Shown here: positions 8,537 through 14,913 of the stretch, one piece after another
Position numbering within the stretch: the stretch's first letter is position 1
Layout of the letters: every line of letters starts with the position of its first letter
Origin: Denitrobacterium detoxificans
GTDB taxonomy: Bacteria > Actinomycetota > Coriobacteriia > Coriobacteriales > Eggerthellaceae
Length of the DNA: 64,000 bases
Assembly: GCF_015062615.1 (NCBI RefSeq)
Contig: NZ_SUUH01000003.1
Coordinates: 186,001-250,000, forward strand
Direction of reading: 5' to 3'
Notes under the pieces: model-generated
What the model was told of the DNA's origin: nothing
Database searches by the model: none
The model's input: the letters and a program-made list of their open reading frames with translations, nothing else
Program-made: the position numbers and the translations under genes

Positions 8537-9331
8537 ATGAAACTCGTTTCGTGGAATGTGAATGGCCTGCGGGCGGTGGCGAAGAAGGGCTTTGCGGAGT
8601 CGTTCGAGCAGCTTGATGCCGACGTGTTTGCCCTGCAGGAAACCAAGCTGCAGGAAGGCCAGATCGACCTGGAATTTCCTGGCTATACCAGCTATTGGAG
8701 CTACGCCGATCGCAAGGGCTATTCGGGCACGGCGGTGTATTCGCGCGTCGAACCGCTCCAGGTGCTGCATAGCATGGGCCGTCCCGAGCTCGATGCCGCT
8801 GGCGAGGGTCGCATTTGCGCACTCGAGTTCCCGGCGTTCTGGTTCGTGTGCGTATACACTCCCAATGCCAAGAACGAGCTTGCGCGCCTCGACGGGCGCA
8901 TGGAATGGGACGACGCGTTCCGCGAGTTCTGCAAGGGCCTGGAAGAGGGCACCACGCCCGAAGGTCCCCATACCGCCGAGCCCAAGCCCGTTGTTATGTG
9001 CGGCGATTTCAACGTCGCCCATAACGAGATCGACCTGAAGAATCCTGGCCCCAACCGTGGCAAGGCTGGCTTTTCCGACGAGGAACGCGAGAAGTTCACC
9101 ACGCTGCTCGACGCGGGCTTCATCGACACCTTCCGCATGCTGAACCCCGACACGACGGGCGCCTATTCCTGGTGGAGCTACCGCTTCCACGCGCGCGAGA
9201 ACAATGCGGGGTGGCGCATCGACTATTTCCTGGTGAGCGAGCAGTTGCGCGACAAAGTGCGCATGGCGCTCATCCATTCCGATATTTATGGCAGCGACCA
9301 TTGTCCCGTGTCGCTGGAACTCGACGCATAA
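8537..9331 (+). CDS. xthA: Exodeoxyribonuclease III
   Basis: AP endonuclease and 3'-5' exonuclease of base-excision repair. The 264-residue translation begins with KLVSWNVNGLRA, and has the catalytic Glu in LQETKLQ, the metal-binding GDFNVAHNEIDLKNP block, the WWSYR segment and the terminal SDHCPV with the catalytic Asp-His. An in-frame ATG at 8531 exists, but AGAGGA (8526-8531) overlaps it and is well spaced for 8537. folE starts 9 bases after its stop, so the two are co-transcribed although their pathways are unrelated. Confidence 0.95.
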   Translation: MKLVSWNVNGLRAVAKKGFAESFEQLDADVFALQETKLQEGQIDLEFPGYTSYWSYADRKGYSGTAVYSRVEPLQVLHSMGRPELDAAGEGRICALEFPAFWFVCVYTPNAKNELARLDGRMEWDDAFREFCKGLEEGTTPEGPHTAEPKPVVMCGDFNVAHNEIDLKNPGPNRGKAGFSDEEREKFTTLLDAGFIDTFRMLNPDTTGAYSWWSYRFHARENNAGWRIDYFLVSEQLRDKVRMALIHSDIYGSDHCPVSLELDA

Positions 9332-9340
9332 GGAGACTAC

Positions 9341-9934
9341 GTGAGCAACGAACTCGATATTTCGGGCAAGACGATGGACCTGAAGAAGGTCGAGGAGGGC
9401 GTGCGCCTCATTCTGGAGGGCGTGGGCGAAGACCCGAATCGTGAGGGCCTGCTGAAGACGCCGGAGCGCGTGGCGAAGATGTACGCCGAGTGCTTTGCCG
9501 GTCTTGCCGCCGACCCGGCCGAATACTTCGAGACCACCTTCGACGAGCATCACGAGGAAATGGTCCTCGTGCGCGACATCCCGTTCTATTCCATGTGCGA
9601 GCATCATCTGGCGCCCTTCTTCGGCAAGGCGCATGTGGCCTACATTCCGGCCAGCGATGGTCGCATCTGCGGCATTTCGAAGCTCGCACGCCTGGTGGAT
9701 GCTTATGCGCGCCGCCCGCAGGTGCAGGAGCGCCTTACCAGCCAAATTGCCGATACGCTCATCGAACAGCTTCATCCTCAGGGCGTCATCGTAGTTATGG
9801 AGGCCGAGCATCTGTGCATGAGCATGCGCGGCGTGAAGAAGCCTGGTTCGAAGACCACGACCAGTGCCGTGCGCGGCGCATTTGAGAAGAACCATGCCAC
9901 GCGCGCCGAAGCGCTTTCCCTTATTTTCCGGTAG
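9341..9934 (+). CDS. folE: GTP cyclohydrolase I
   Basis: First step of tetrahydrofolate and pterin synthesis, making 7,8-dihydroneopterin triphosphate from GTP. The 197-residue protein has the zinc-site segment SMCEHHLAPFFGKAHVAY (Cys and two His) and the later catalytic block EAEHLCMSMRGVKKPGS. The start is GTG at 9341, with AAGGAG 5 bases upstream overlapping the xthA stop codon. The next gene starts 27 bases downstream. Confidence 0.96.
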   Translation: MSNELDISGKTMDLKKVEEGVRLILEGVGEDPNREGLLKTPERVAKMYAECFAGLAADPAEYFETTFDEHHEEMVLVRDIPFYSMCEHHLAPFFGKAHVAYIPASDGRICGISKLARLVDAYARRPQVQERLTSQIADTLIEQLHPQGVIVVMEAEHLCMSMRGVKKPGSKTTTSAVRGAFEKNHATRAEALSLIFR

Positions 9935-9961
9935 TAGCAGTTCAACGAAAGGAACTTGTAC

Positions 9962-10231
9962 ATGCGTTGCGTAATTTCCGTACTCGGCAAAGATCGTAGC
10001 GGCATCGTTGCCGCCGTTTCCGCGGTTCTGTCCGAATGCCATGCGAACATCGATGATATTTCCCAGACCATCCTGTCGGGCATCTTCAGCATGACTATGA
10101 TGGTCACGCTCGATACCGACACGGCCGATTTCAACGAGGTCCAGGAAAAGCTCGCTGCGACCGCCGAGAAGCTTGGCGTGCAGATTACGCTGCAGCGTCA
10201 GGACGTCTTCGACTTCATGTACAAGATCTAA
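9962..10231 (+). CDS. ACT domain-containing protein, UPF0237 type
   Basis: An 89-residue single ACT domain: MRCVISVLGKDRSGIVAAVS at the start is the ligand-binding turn seen in GcvR and formyl-THF deformylase N-termini, and the whole fits the UPF0237 group of amino-acid-binding regulators. The ligand is unknown. The ATG at 9962 has GAAAGGA 9 bases upstream; the TTG at 9956 is too close. Its stop overlaps the next start (TAATG), implying translational coupling with the unknown gene at 10231. In many genomes this family is instead followed by the UPF0210/DUF711 protein (known pattern), which is not what follows here. Confidence 0.88.
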   Translation: MRCVISVLGKDRSGIVAAVSAVLSECHANIDDISQTILSGIFSMTMMVTLDTDTADFNEVQEKLAATAEKLGVQITLQRQDVFDFMYKI

Positions 10232-10701
10232 TGTCTGCTCGCGCGGACATGGCCTCTTGGGGGCCGTATAGCGCTGGCCGTGCGCACGTGTTCCGTGCGT
10301 ATGGCCAGCTAATTTCTGGGAACGATGCGGGTCTGTTCGTGGTGCTCGCGGGCGCGGATTGCACCGATGCCGCGCGCGAGGCGCTTGTCAAGTCCGCCCA
10401 GGCCCTTGGGTATGGCGCCGATGGCGTCACGTTCGTAAGCGTTGCCGGGCAAGCGTTGCCGGCCGATGCGTTGTATGAGGTCGTCGAGGGGCTCGACCCC
10501 ATTGCGTTGGTGTGCGCGGGGGAGGAAGCAGCTCGCTTGTTTTCCCAGGCGTACCGCCTTCAGGCTGCGCCTCACGCTACGCAGCGCGTGCAGGGCAGGG
10601 AAGTCCGCCTGCTTCCGCAGATAGCCCAGAACATGGAAACGCCCCAGGGCAAGCAACTTGTTTGGCATGCGTTGAAGAGTTTGCCTCGATTGGACGCATA
10701 G
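10231..10701 (+). CDS. Unknown protein translationally coupled to the ACT-domain gene
   Basis: A 156-residue soluble protein rich in Ala, Val and Leu with a possible alternating alpha/beta pattern (LFVVLAGADCTDAAREALVKSA, DPIALVCAGEEAARLF). I recognise no family, catalytic motif or membrane segment. Its ATG overlaps the stop of the ACT gene by one base, which suggests the two proteins are made in equal amounts and may work together, though the direct evidence is only the overlap. A 14-base-stem hairpin ends the unit at 10724. Confidence 0.75.
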   Translation: MSARADMASWGPYSAGRAHVFRAYGQLISGNDAGLFVVLAGADCTDAAREALVKSAQALGYGADGVTFVSVAGQALPADALYEVVEGLDPIALVCAGEEAARLFSQAYRLQAAPHATQRVQGREVRLLPQIAQNMETPQGKQLVWHALKSLPRLDA

Positions 10702-10723
10702 CTGCCAGGCGCAGATAAGCCAC

Positions 10724-10759
10724 GAGCCCCTCCATTCCTGCCTGAGAATGGAGGGGCTC
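10724..10759 (+). terminator. Strong hairpin, likely terminator
   Basis: GAGCCCCTCCATTC (10724-10737) and GAATGGAGGGGCTC (10746-10759) form a perfect 14-base stem with an 8-base loop. No T-run follows directly, so efficiency is uncertain. Confidence 0.6.
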
Positions 10760-10762
10760 ATT

Positions 10763-10842
10763 CGTCTGGGGAGAAGGGTCCCAGACGGTAAAAGAGCCGC
10801 TTGCGCGGCCCCCTTACCAGACGAGAAAGCATTAATGCTTTT
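10763..10842 (+). other. Array of three further hairpins in an intergenic region
   Basis: Immediately after the terminator-like hairpin come three more: CGTCTGGG/CCCAGACG (10763-10787), a stem with inner GCCGC/GCGGC closed by GGTAA/TTACC (10787-10818), and the perfect 16-base palindrome AAAGCATTAATGCTTT (10826-10841) followed by TT. The CGTCTGG/CCAGACG word recurs at 10817-10823, so alternative pairings are possible. This could be a processed 3' end, a small RNA or a regulatory leader. From here to 11120 the sequence is unusually A+T-rich and I see only an imperfect inverted repeat, CCAATTCTCC/GGGAAAATTGG (11057-11082), ahead of the next gene. Confidence 0.35.
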
Positions 10843-11120
10843 GGAAGAGTGACTACACTATAGGCCATATATTATTCTCCGTCAAGAATAGATGTCGAAA
10901 AAAATAATGATGTTGTGGGAAAAGGCGAGAGACCAAGGTTGAGTAACGCTCGATTCGCTCTCGTAACTGCAAAGAATGCAAATGTCTTGGGAAAAAGTGA
11001 CGCCACACGGTGTAACGACTTTGTAGTAACGTGGTCATATTGTGCAAACCGAACTGCCAATTCTCCGCTATGGGAAAATTGGAACGTCTACAGAACTGCA
11101 ATTATGCAAGGAAGGCACGT

Positions 11121-12377
11121 ATGAACACTTCATTTGTTGCGCGTGCGGCAAGCGCTGCGGCCCTTTCGGTCGCATGCCTATTCGGCCTGGCAGCCTGCTC
11201 TTCGTCGAGCAGCTCCAGCGACTCGGTTGCCGCCACGGTGAACGGTACGGAAATCTCCGAGCAGACCATCACCGACTACATCGAATCGTTCCGCTCTTCG
11301 CAGTCCCTGGAAAGCGAAGAGGACTGGGGCAACTGGATGGCATCCTATAGCCTCGACCCCTCGAGCGTGCGTTCCGAGGTTATCGATTACTTCGTTCAAA
11401 AGGAGCTGAAGGTTCAGGCTGCCGCTGAAAATGGCGTCGAGGTCACCGACGACGAAGTCAACGAGCAGGTCGAGAAGATGAAGGCGAACTACTCTTCCGA
11501 CGATGCGTGGCAGCAGGCCCTTTCCTCTGCCGGCACTACCGAAGACCAGTATCGTGACAGCGTGCGTACCGCCATGCTGGAAAGCAAGCTGAAGGAAGTC
11601 GTGGTAAGCGACGAGGACATCGAGCCTACCGACGACGAAGTGCTTTCCATGGTCAGCCAGTACGCTTCTGCGTTCTCGGGTGCCAAGCGTTCCTCGCACA
11701 TCCTGTTCAGCAGCGACGATGAGGCTACGGCCCAGCAGGTGCTCGACCAGATCAACAACGGTGAGATTTCCTTCGAGGACGCCGCCAAGCAGTACTCCAC
11801 CGACACCGCCTCTGCTGAAAATGGCGGCGATGTGGGCTGGGACCTGCTGAATTCCTTCGTTACCGATTATCAGACGGCGCTCGACGGCCTTGAGGCTGGC
11901 CAGGTGAGCGGTCTTGTCACCAGCGACTATGGCATCCACATCATCAAGTGCACCGAAGTTTACACGGCTCCCGACGAGGTAACGAGCCTCGACCAGGCTC
12001 CCGAGGCTCTGGTTGAGTACGTGCGCGCCATGGTGAAGAGCAGTAACTCCAGCACGGCTTACAACAACTGGCTGTCTGACTACAAGGATAAGGCCGACAT
12101 TTGGACGGCCGACATGCCTTCCGACCTGCCGTACGACCTGGATATGTCGAAGTATCAGACGGATGACAGCACGAGCACCGATTCTACGAGCACGTCGACG
12201 GACTCCACGAGCACCGACAGCTCTGCTACCACCGATAGCGGCAGCACCGATAGCTCGTCCACGGACAGCTCCACGAGCACCGATGCTTCGACCTCTTCGA
12301 CGGATAGCGCGAGCTCTTCTAGCTCGTCTTCCTCGAGCACCGATAGCTCCTCAAGCTCGTCGACGACCACCAATTAA
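11121..12377 (+). CDS. Parvulin-type peptidyl-prolyl isomerase lipoprotein (PrsA/SurA-like)
   Basis: Extracytoplasmic folding factor. The 418-residue product has a signal peptide with lipobox LAAC (Cys about residue 26), so it is lipid-anchored outside the membrane. A SurA_N/trigger-like helical domain follows (starting VAATVNGTEISEQTI), then a rotamase domain whose landmarks are SSHILF, FEDAAKQYS, NGGDVGW and YGIHIIK (about residues 195-285). The last 75 residues are a low-complexity Ser/Thr/Asp tail. The start at 11121 is preferred to the longer frame from 11031 because GGAAGG lies 6 bases upstream and only this start gives a signal peptide. Its tail probably spans or contacts the cell wall (inference). 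Confidence 0.88.
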   Translation: MNTSFVARAASAAALSVACLFGLAACSSSSSSSDSVAATVNGTEISEQTITDYIESFRSSQSLESEEDWGNWMASYSLDPSSVRSEVIDYFVQKELKVQAAAENGVEVTDDEVNEQVEKMKANYSSDDAWQQALSSAGTTEDQYRDSVRTAMLESKLKEVVVSDEDIEPTDDEVLSMVSQYASAFSGAKRSSHILFSSDDEATAQQVLDQINNGEISFEDAAKQYSTDTASAENGGDVGWDLLNSFVTDYQTALDGLEAGQVSGLVTSDYGIHIIKCTEVYTAPDEVTSLDQAPEALVEYVRAMVKSSNSSTAYNNWLSDYKDKADIWTADMPSDLPYDLDMSKYQTDDSTSTDSTSTSTDSTSTDSSATTDSGSTDSSSTDSSTSTDASTSSTDSASSSSSSSSSTDSSSSSSTTTN

Positions 12378-12402
12378 GCGATACTCCATATTCGCGAATG
12401 CG

Positions 12403-12431
12403 ACGACCCGGGCTCTCTCCCGGGTCGTTTT
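12403..12431 (+). terminator. Intrinsic terminator after the parvulin gene
   Basis: ACGACCCGGG (12403-12412) pairs perfectly with CCCGGGTCGT (12419-12428), followed by TTT. Confidence 0.85.
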
Positions 12432-12543
12432 GTATGCTGCGATCCCGTCGAGTTGCGCTGGCGAGGAACGGAGGCGAAGCCAATCGTTCCTCGTCCGGGC
12501 AGCGAGCCCCAGCAGCAAATTTCTGTGCGGATTGTTTCTCCCG

Positions 12544-12572
12544 TTGTCCCAGGGGCGCAAAACTGCTACCAT
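12544..12572 (+). promoter_or_regulatory. Promoter of tRNA-Ser(CGA)
   Basis: TTGTCC (12544-12549) and TACCAT (12567-12572) are 17 bases apart, with an extended -10 TG at 12564-12565. It lies 18 bases before the tRNA. Confidence 0.6.
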
Positions 12573-12589
12573 ACCCAATTGCACCTCAC

Positions 12590-12682
12590 GGAGGGGTGGC
12601 AGAGTGGTTGAATGCGGCGGTCTCGAAAACCGTTTTACCCGTAACCCGGGTAACGAGGGTTCGAATCCCTCCTCCTCCGCCA
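12590..12682 (+). tRNA. tRNA-Ser, anticodon CGA
   Basis: Cloverleaf with acceptor GGAGGGG/CTCCTCC (one G-T pair), the anticodon CGA in the loop CTCGAAA, a long class II variable arm (CCCG..CGGG), T-arm GGGTTCGAATCCC and an encoded CCA at 12680-12682. The long variable arm and anticodon make it serine, reading UCG. A terminator follows at 12693. The 3' end is duplicated 190 bases downstream (see the repeats). Confidence 0.95.
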
Positions 12683-12700
12683 TGGTAAACACGCAGGTCC
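12663..12700 (+). repeat. Direct repeat copy 1: 3' end of tRNA-Ser(CGA) plus 18 bases
   Basis: These 38 bases cover the last 20 bases of the tRNA including CCA and the first 18 bases beyond it, ending inside the left arm of the terminator. An identical copy is at 12853-12890. Confidence 0.9.
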
Positions 12701-12720
12701 GGCAACGGGCCTGCTTTTTT
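12693..12720 (+). terminator. Terminator of tRNA-Ser(CGA)
   Basis: GCAGGTCC (12693-12700) pairs with GGGCCTGC (12707-12714) with one G-T pair, followed by six T. Confidence 0.85.
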
Positions 12721-12735
12721 ATTTTTCGGGATGGA

Positions 12736-12757
12736 AGGGATTCGAACCGATGAGGTG
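12736..12757 (-). repeat. Inverted copy of the tRNA-Ser T-arm
   Basis: AGGGATTCGAACC (12736-12748) is the reverse complement of the tRNA-Ser(CGA) T-arm and is followed by GATGAGGTG. The 22-base word recurs with two differences at 13155-13175. Then comes a perfect hairpin CGCATGCCCC/GGGGCATGCG near 12772-12793. No tRNA body accompanies the T-arm copy. Confidence 0.7.
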
Positions 12758-12852
12758 AAAACGCGTTTAGCGCATGCCCCAGTGGGGCATGCGTAGCGTT
12801 TTGCCCGACCGAGCCTGTGAGGGAGGGGTCGGCGTTCGCGCGGCGAACGCAG

Positions 12853-12890
12853 GAATCCCTCCTCCTCCGCCATGGTAAACACGCAGGTCC
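12853..12890 (+). repeat. Direct repeat copy 2: duplicated 3' end of tRNA-Ser(CGA)
   Basis: Identical over 38 bases to 12663-12700. It contains the T-loop 3' side, the acceptor 3' strand, discriminator and CCA but no 5' part of the tRNA, and breaks off in the middle of the terminator stem. This is the arrangement left by integration at a tRNA 3' end, but only about 150 non-coding bases lie between the copies. Confidence 0.85.
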
Positions 12891-12919
12891 TATTTCTAAA
12901 CGGGTGTCAGAACGAAAAC

Positions 12920-13123
12920 GAGCAAAATACGGGGTCGTTTTTGCAAAAATGTCGTCGTTTACACGGTAATCTTGGCGCTTTTGGCTCTCCAACGGAGCGA
13001 AAGGGGGCGTCCCGCCCTTTTGTATCGGTATTGTCCCTGGTCGCTATTTCCTATGCAGAATCTCGGAGAGCTGCAAGCGTGTAAACGACGACATTTCTTA
13101 CATTTTGCCGGCTGAATTTGCTC
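12920..13123 (-). repeat. 205-base palindromic dispersed element, copy 1
   Basis: Non-coding element bounded by GAGCAAA (12920-12926) and TTTGCTC (13117-13123), the match extending outwards to 11 bases (AAACGAGCAAA). Inside is a perfect 18-base inverted repeat, AAATGTCGTCGTTTACAC (12947-12964) with its complement at 13079-13096. Read on the minus strand it aligns end to end with 29891-30095: shared blocks include GCCGGCAAAATGTAA, GCGACC-GGG in the middle and TTTTTGCAAAAATGTCG. No long frame exists in it. I treat it as a non-autonomous mobile or structured RNA element. Confidence 0.7.
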
Positions 13124-13154
13124 GTTTACGAGGTGCGCGGCCGTTTGGGCGGAA

Positions 13155-13175
13155 AGGATTCGAATCGATGAGGTG
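13155..13175 (-). repeat. Second degenerate inverted tRNA-Ser T-arm motif
   Basis: AGGATTCGAATCGATGAGGTG differs from 12736-12757 by one missing base and one substitution. On the minus strand it reads like the 3' end of a tRNA-Ser (ATTCGAATCC..TCCGCC) lying in the same orientation as the tRNA-Ser(GGA) gene at 13510, with the rest of a tRNA absent. Confidence 0.5.
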
Positions 13176-13278
13176 GACAGCGAACCCGGATACGCCCCAA
13201 GCCGACCCGAAGAGCCTACCAACGCTCCGCCATGCGAATGGGAGGGTGGCGGAGGGGCTCGCTTCTATGCTGGCGATT

Positions 13279-13459
13279 GTCGTCCTGCCGGGGATGCCCG
13301 CAAGGTCACTGTGAACGCCAGCTAATGCGCTCAGCTTAGCTGAGCGCAAGTAAAGGCATGAACCAGCGCAGCGCATGAGCGACGGTTTCGCCCCGTCGAG
13401 GGGCGAAACCGAGCGAACAGCGGAGCGGGTGACCTGAAGGGCATCCCCGGCAGGACGAC
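13279..13459. repeat. 181-base element with perfect 21-base terminal inverted repeats
   Basis: The first 21 bases (13279-13299, core CCTGCCGGGGATGCCC) are exactly complementary to the last 21 (13439-13459), and GGTCAC just inside is also mirrored. The interior holds two perfect hairpins: GCGCTCAGCT/AGCTGAGCGC (13327-13347) and CGGTTTCGCCCC/GGGGCGAAACCG (13383-13411). There is no coding potential. It sits between the 205-base element and the terminator of tRNA-Ser(GGA). Confidence 0.65.
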
Positions 13460-13470
13460 GCGATCGGAAT

Positions 13471-13498
13471 AAAAAAGCGAGCCCCTTTCGGGGCTCGC
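13471..13498 (-). terminator. Terminator of tRNA-Ser(GGA)
   Basis: Read on the minus strand, GCGAGCCCC pairs with GGGGCTCGC around a GAAA loop, followed by six T. Confidence 0.9.
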
Positions 13499-13509
13499 TA
13501 TAACAATCA

Positions 13510-13601
13510 TGGCGGAGAGATGGGGATTCGAACCCCAGATACCCTTTTGGGGCATACACGATTTCCAATCGTGCTCCTTCGGCCAGCTCGGACATCTCTC
13601 C
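13510..13601 (-). tRNA. tRNA-Ser, anticodon GGA
   Basis: On the minus strand: acceptor GGAGAGA/TCTCTCC, D-arm, anticodon loop TTGGAAA with anticodon GGA, class II variable arm with stem GCCCC..GGGT, T-arm GGGGTTCGAATCCCC and encoded CCA (complement of 13510-13512). It decodes UCC/UCU. It has its own promoter (13639-13668) and terminator (13471-13498) and is convergent with the tRNA-Ser(CGA) region. Confidence 0.96.
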
Positions 13602-13638
13602 ATAAACCGAATGGCTGCCTGTAAAGCAGCGAATACGA

Positions 13639-13668
13639 AGTATACAGCATTCGACGGCCGTACGGCAA
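13639..13668 (-). promoter_or_regulatory. Promoter of tRNA-Ser(GGA)
   Basis: On the minus strand TTGCCG (13668-13663) and TATACT (13644-13639) are separated by 18 bases, about 37 bases before the tRNA. Confidence 0.6.
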
Positions 13669-13777
13669 ATGCGTTTTTCGTCTTCGCCGTTTATTCAAAA
13701 CCCCACGTGTGAAATGCCCTATACTACTAGCAGCATAGAATCCCGCACCAGGCCGGGAGCTCGAAAGGAGAGGCATT

Positions 13778-14308
13778 ATGGCCGATAGAATCGTTGAAGA
13801 CACGCTCGAGAGTATTCCCGAAATCCCCGAGCGCTTGCAGGCCGTGCTCATCGCCTCGCTGAAGGAAGCGCGCGAGCGTCTGGAAAAGGGCGAGAGCGTC
13901 GTTCCCTTCACCGCCCTCGCCGTGAAGGAGAATCTGTTCCTGGAATCGCATCCTGCCGACGATACGCAGCAGTGCTTCAACCTTGCTCGTCATACCGTGC
14001 AGAACGTACGTGGCGCCGATGCCTACGCGCTCTGCTACGACGGCTACGTGGAAACCGACGATGGCACCAAGGACGCTCTCATTGCCGAGGGTGGCATGGC
14101 GGGCGAACCCGAGGGCTATGCGATTGGGTACCTGTACGAAGAGGCCAAGGAGGAAGGCGCCTTCCCGAAGGTGACCTCCCAGCCCGTCTACATTGGCCCC
14201 GCTCCGAACTTCATGATGCTCACGCCCGACGTGCCGGCGGAACCCGCCACGGAAGCCGAGGCGGCCGCTGCGGAAGCGGGTCAAGAGTCCACAGGTGCTG
14301 CGGAATAG
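13778..14308 (+). CDS. Unknown protein with acidic C-terminal tail
   Basis: A 176-residue soluble protein. The N-terminal 150 residues look compactly folded, with mixed helix and strand (ERLQAVLIASLKEARERLEK; DAYALCYDGYVETDDG; YAIGYLYEEAKEEGAFP); the last 28 are Ala/Glu-rich and probably disordered. I do not recognise the family and see no catalytic motif. AAAGGAGAGG lies 6 bases before the ATG. It stands alone between a tRNA gene and the rpsF operon, with its own terminator, so neighbours give no clue to function. Confidence 0.75.
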   Translation: MADRIVEDTLESIPEIPERLQAVLIASLKEARERLEKGESVVPFTALAVKENLFLESHPADDTQQCFNLARHTVQNVRGADAYALCYDGYVETDDGTKDALIAEGGMAGEPEGYAIGYLYEEAKEEGAFPKVTSQPVYIGPAPNFMMLTPDVPAEPATEAEAAAAEAGQESTGAAE

Positions 14309-14325
14309 CGCATGAATCACGTCGT

Positions 14326-14355
14326 GGCGGCTGGGGTGACCCAGTCGCCATTTTT
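14326..14355 (+). terminator. Intrinsic terminator
   Basis: GGCGGCTGGG (14326-14335) pairs with CCCAGTCGCC (14340-14349) with one G-T pair; ATTTTT follows. Confidence 0.8.
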
Positions 14356-14468
14356 ATGCAAGCTTTTCGCGACCTTTTTAGTGCCGTGGTGTCACTGCGT
14401 TCGCTCAAGCTTAAAGGCAACGTTCGGGTGGCGCGCTGCAGGTTTTGTGAAAGGGAGCGTACGTGTGC

Positions 14469-14497
14469 TTGCGCGTGCAATATGCGTTTGCTAGTAT
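14469..14497 (+). promoter_or_regulatory. Promoter of the rpsF operon
   Basis: TTGCGC (14469-14474) and TAGTAT (14492-14497) with a 17-base spacer, placing transcription start about 65 bases before rpsF. Confidence 0.65.
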
Positions 14498-14512
14498 GAC
14501 AAAGCTATTCCT

Positions 14513-14543
14513 GCTTCGGGAAAGGAAAGAATGCCCGAAGCCG
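14513..14543 (+). promoter_or_regulatory. Candidate S6:S18 autoregulatory leader hairpin
   Basis: CTTCGGG (14514-14520) pairs with CCCGAAG (14534-14540); the loop carries GGA and CCG follows the 3' strand. In many bacteria the S6:S18 complex binds a leader hairpin of rpsF with conserved CCG and GGA elements (known), and the position here, 26 bases before rpsF, fits. The fit of the detailed geometry was not tested. Confidence 0.4.
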
Positions 14544-14568
14544 TAAGTCCACAGGAGGAGGTGAGCCG

Positions 14569-14862
14569 ATGAAGGCTTATGAATTGCTGTATTTCGTCGC
14601 TCCGTCGATCGACGAAGAATCCCGTACCAACGTTTCCACGCGTATCGCGAACACCATCGCCGAGGGCAATGGCGTGATCGATGAGACCGAGGAGTGGGGT
14701 AAGCGCAAGCTTGCGTACGAAATCGATGGCCTGACCGAGGGTGACTACACGCTCGTCAACTTCCATGCAGAACCCGAACACATTGCAGAGCTGAATCGCG
14801 TGCTGGGCATTACCGATGCCGTGAAGCGTTTCATGATCGTGTGCCGCGCTGACCGCGACTAA
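14569..14862 (+). CDS. rpsF: 30S ribosomal protein S6
   Basis: Binds 16S rRNA in the platform with S18. The 97-residue sequence starts KAYELLYFVAPSIDEE and contains EEWGKRKLAYEIDGLTEGDY and the C-terminal NRVLGITDAVKRFMIV, all typical of S6. A strong AGGAGGAGGTGA ribosome-binding site precedes the ATG. First gene of rpsF-ssb-rpsR-rplI, the usual bacterial order. Confidence 0.98.
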   Translation: MKAYELLYFVAPSIDEESRTNVSTRIANTIAEGNGVIDETEEWGKRKLAYEIDGLTEGDYTLVNFHAEPEHIAELNRVLGITDAVKRFMIVCRADRD

Positions 14863-14913
14863 GCAAATTTGTTCGGAGAGGGCTTGCCCTCTAAGCAAGG
14901 ATAGGAAGAGACT

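Noticed and set aside
12586..12882. Minus-strand frame over tRNA-Ser(CGA) and its tail copy
   Set aside because: It translates the reverse complement of the tRNA (GGIRTLVTRVTGKTVFETAA type text), a well-known spurious protein.
12590..13601. Integrated prophage or genomic island bounded by tRNA att sites
   Set aside because: The direct repeats are only 190 bases apart, with no integrase or cargo gene; at most an integration scar.
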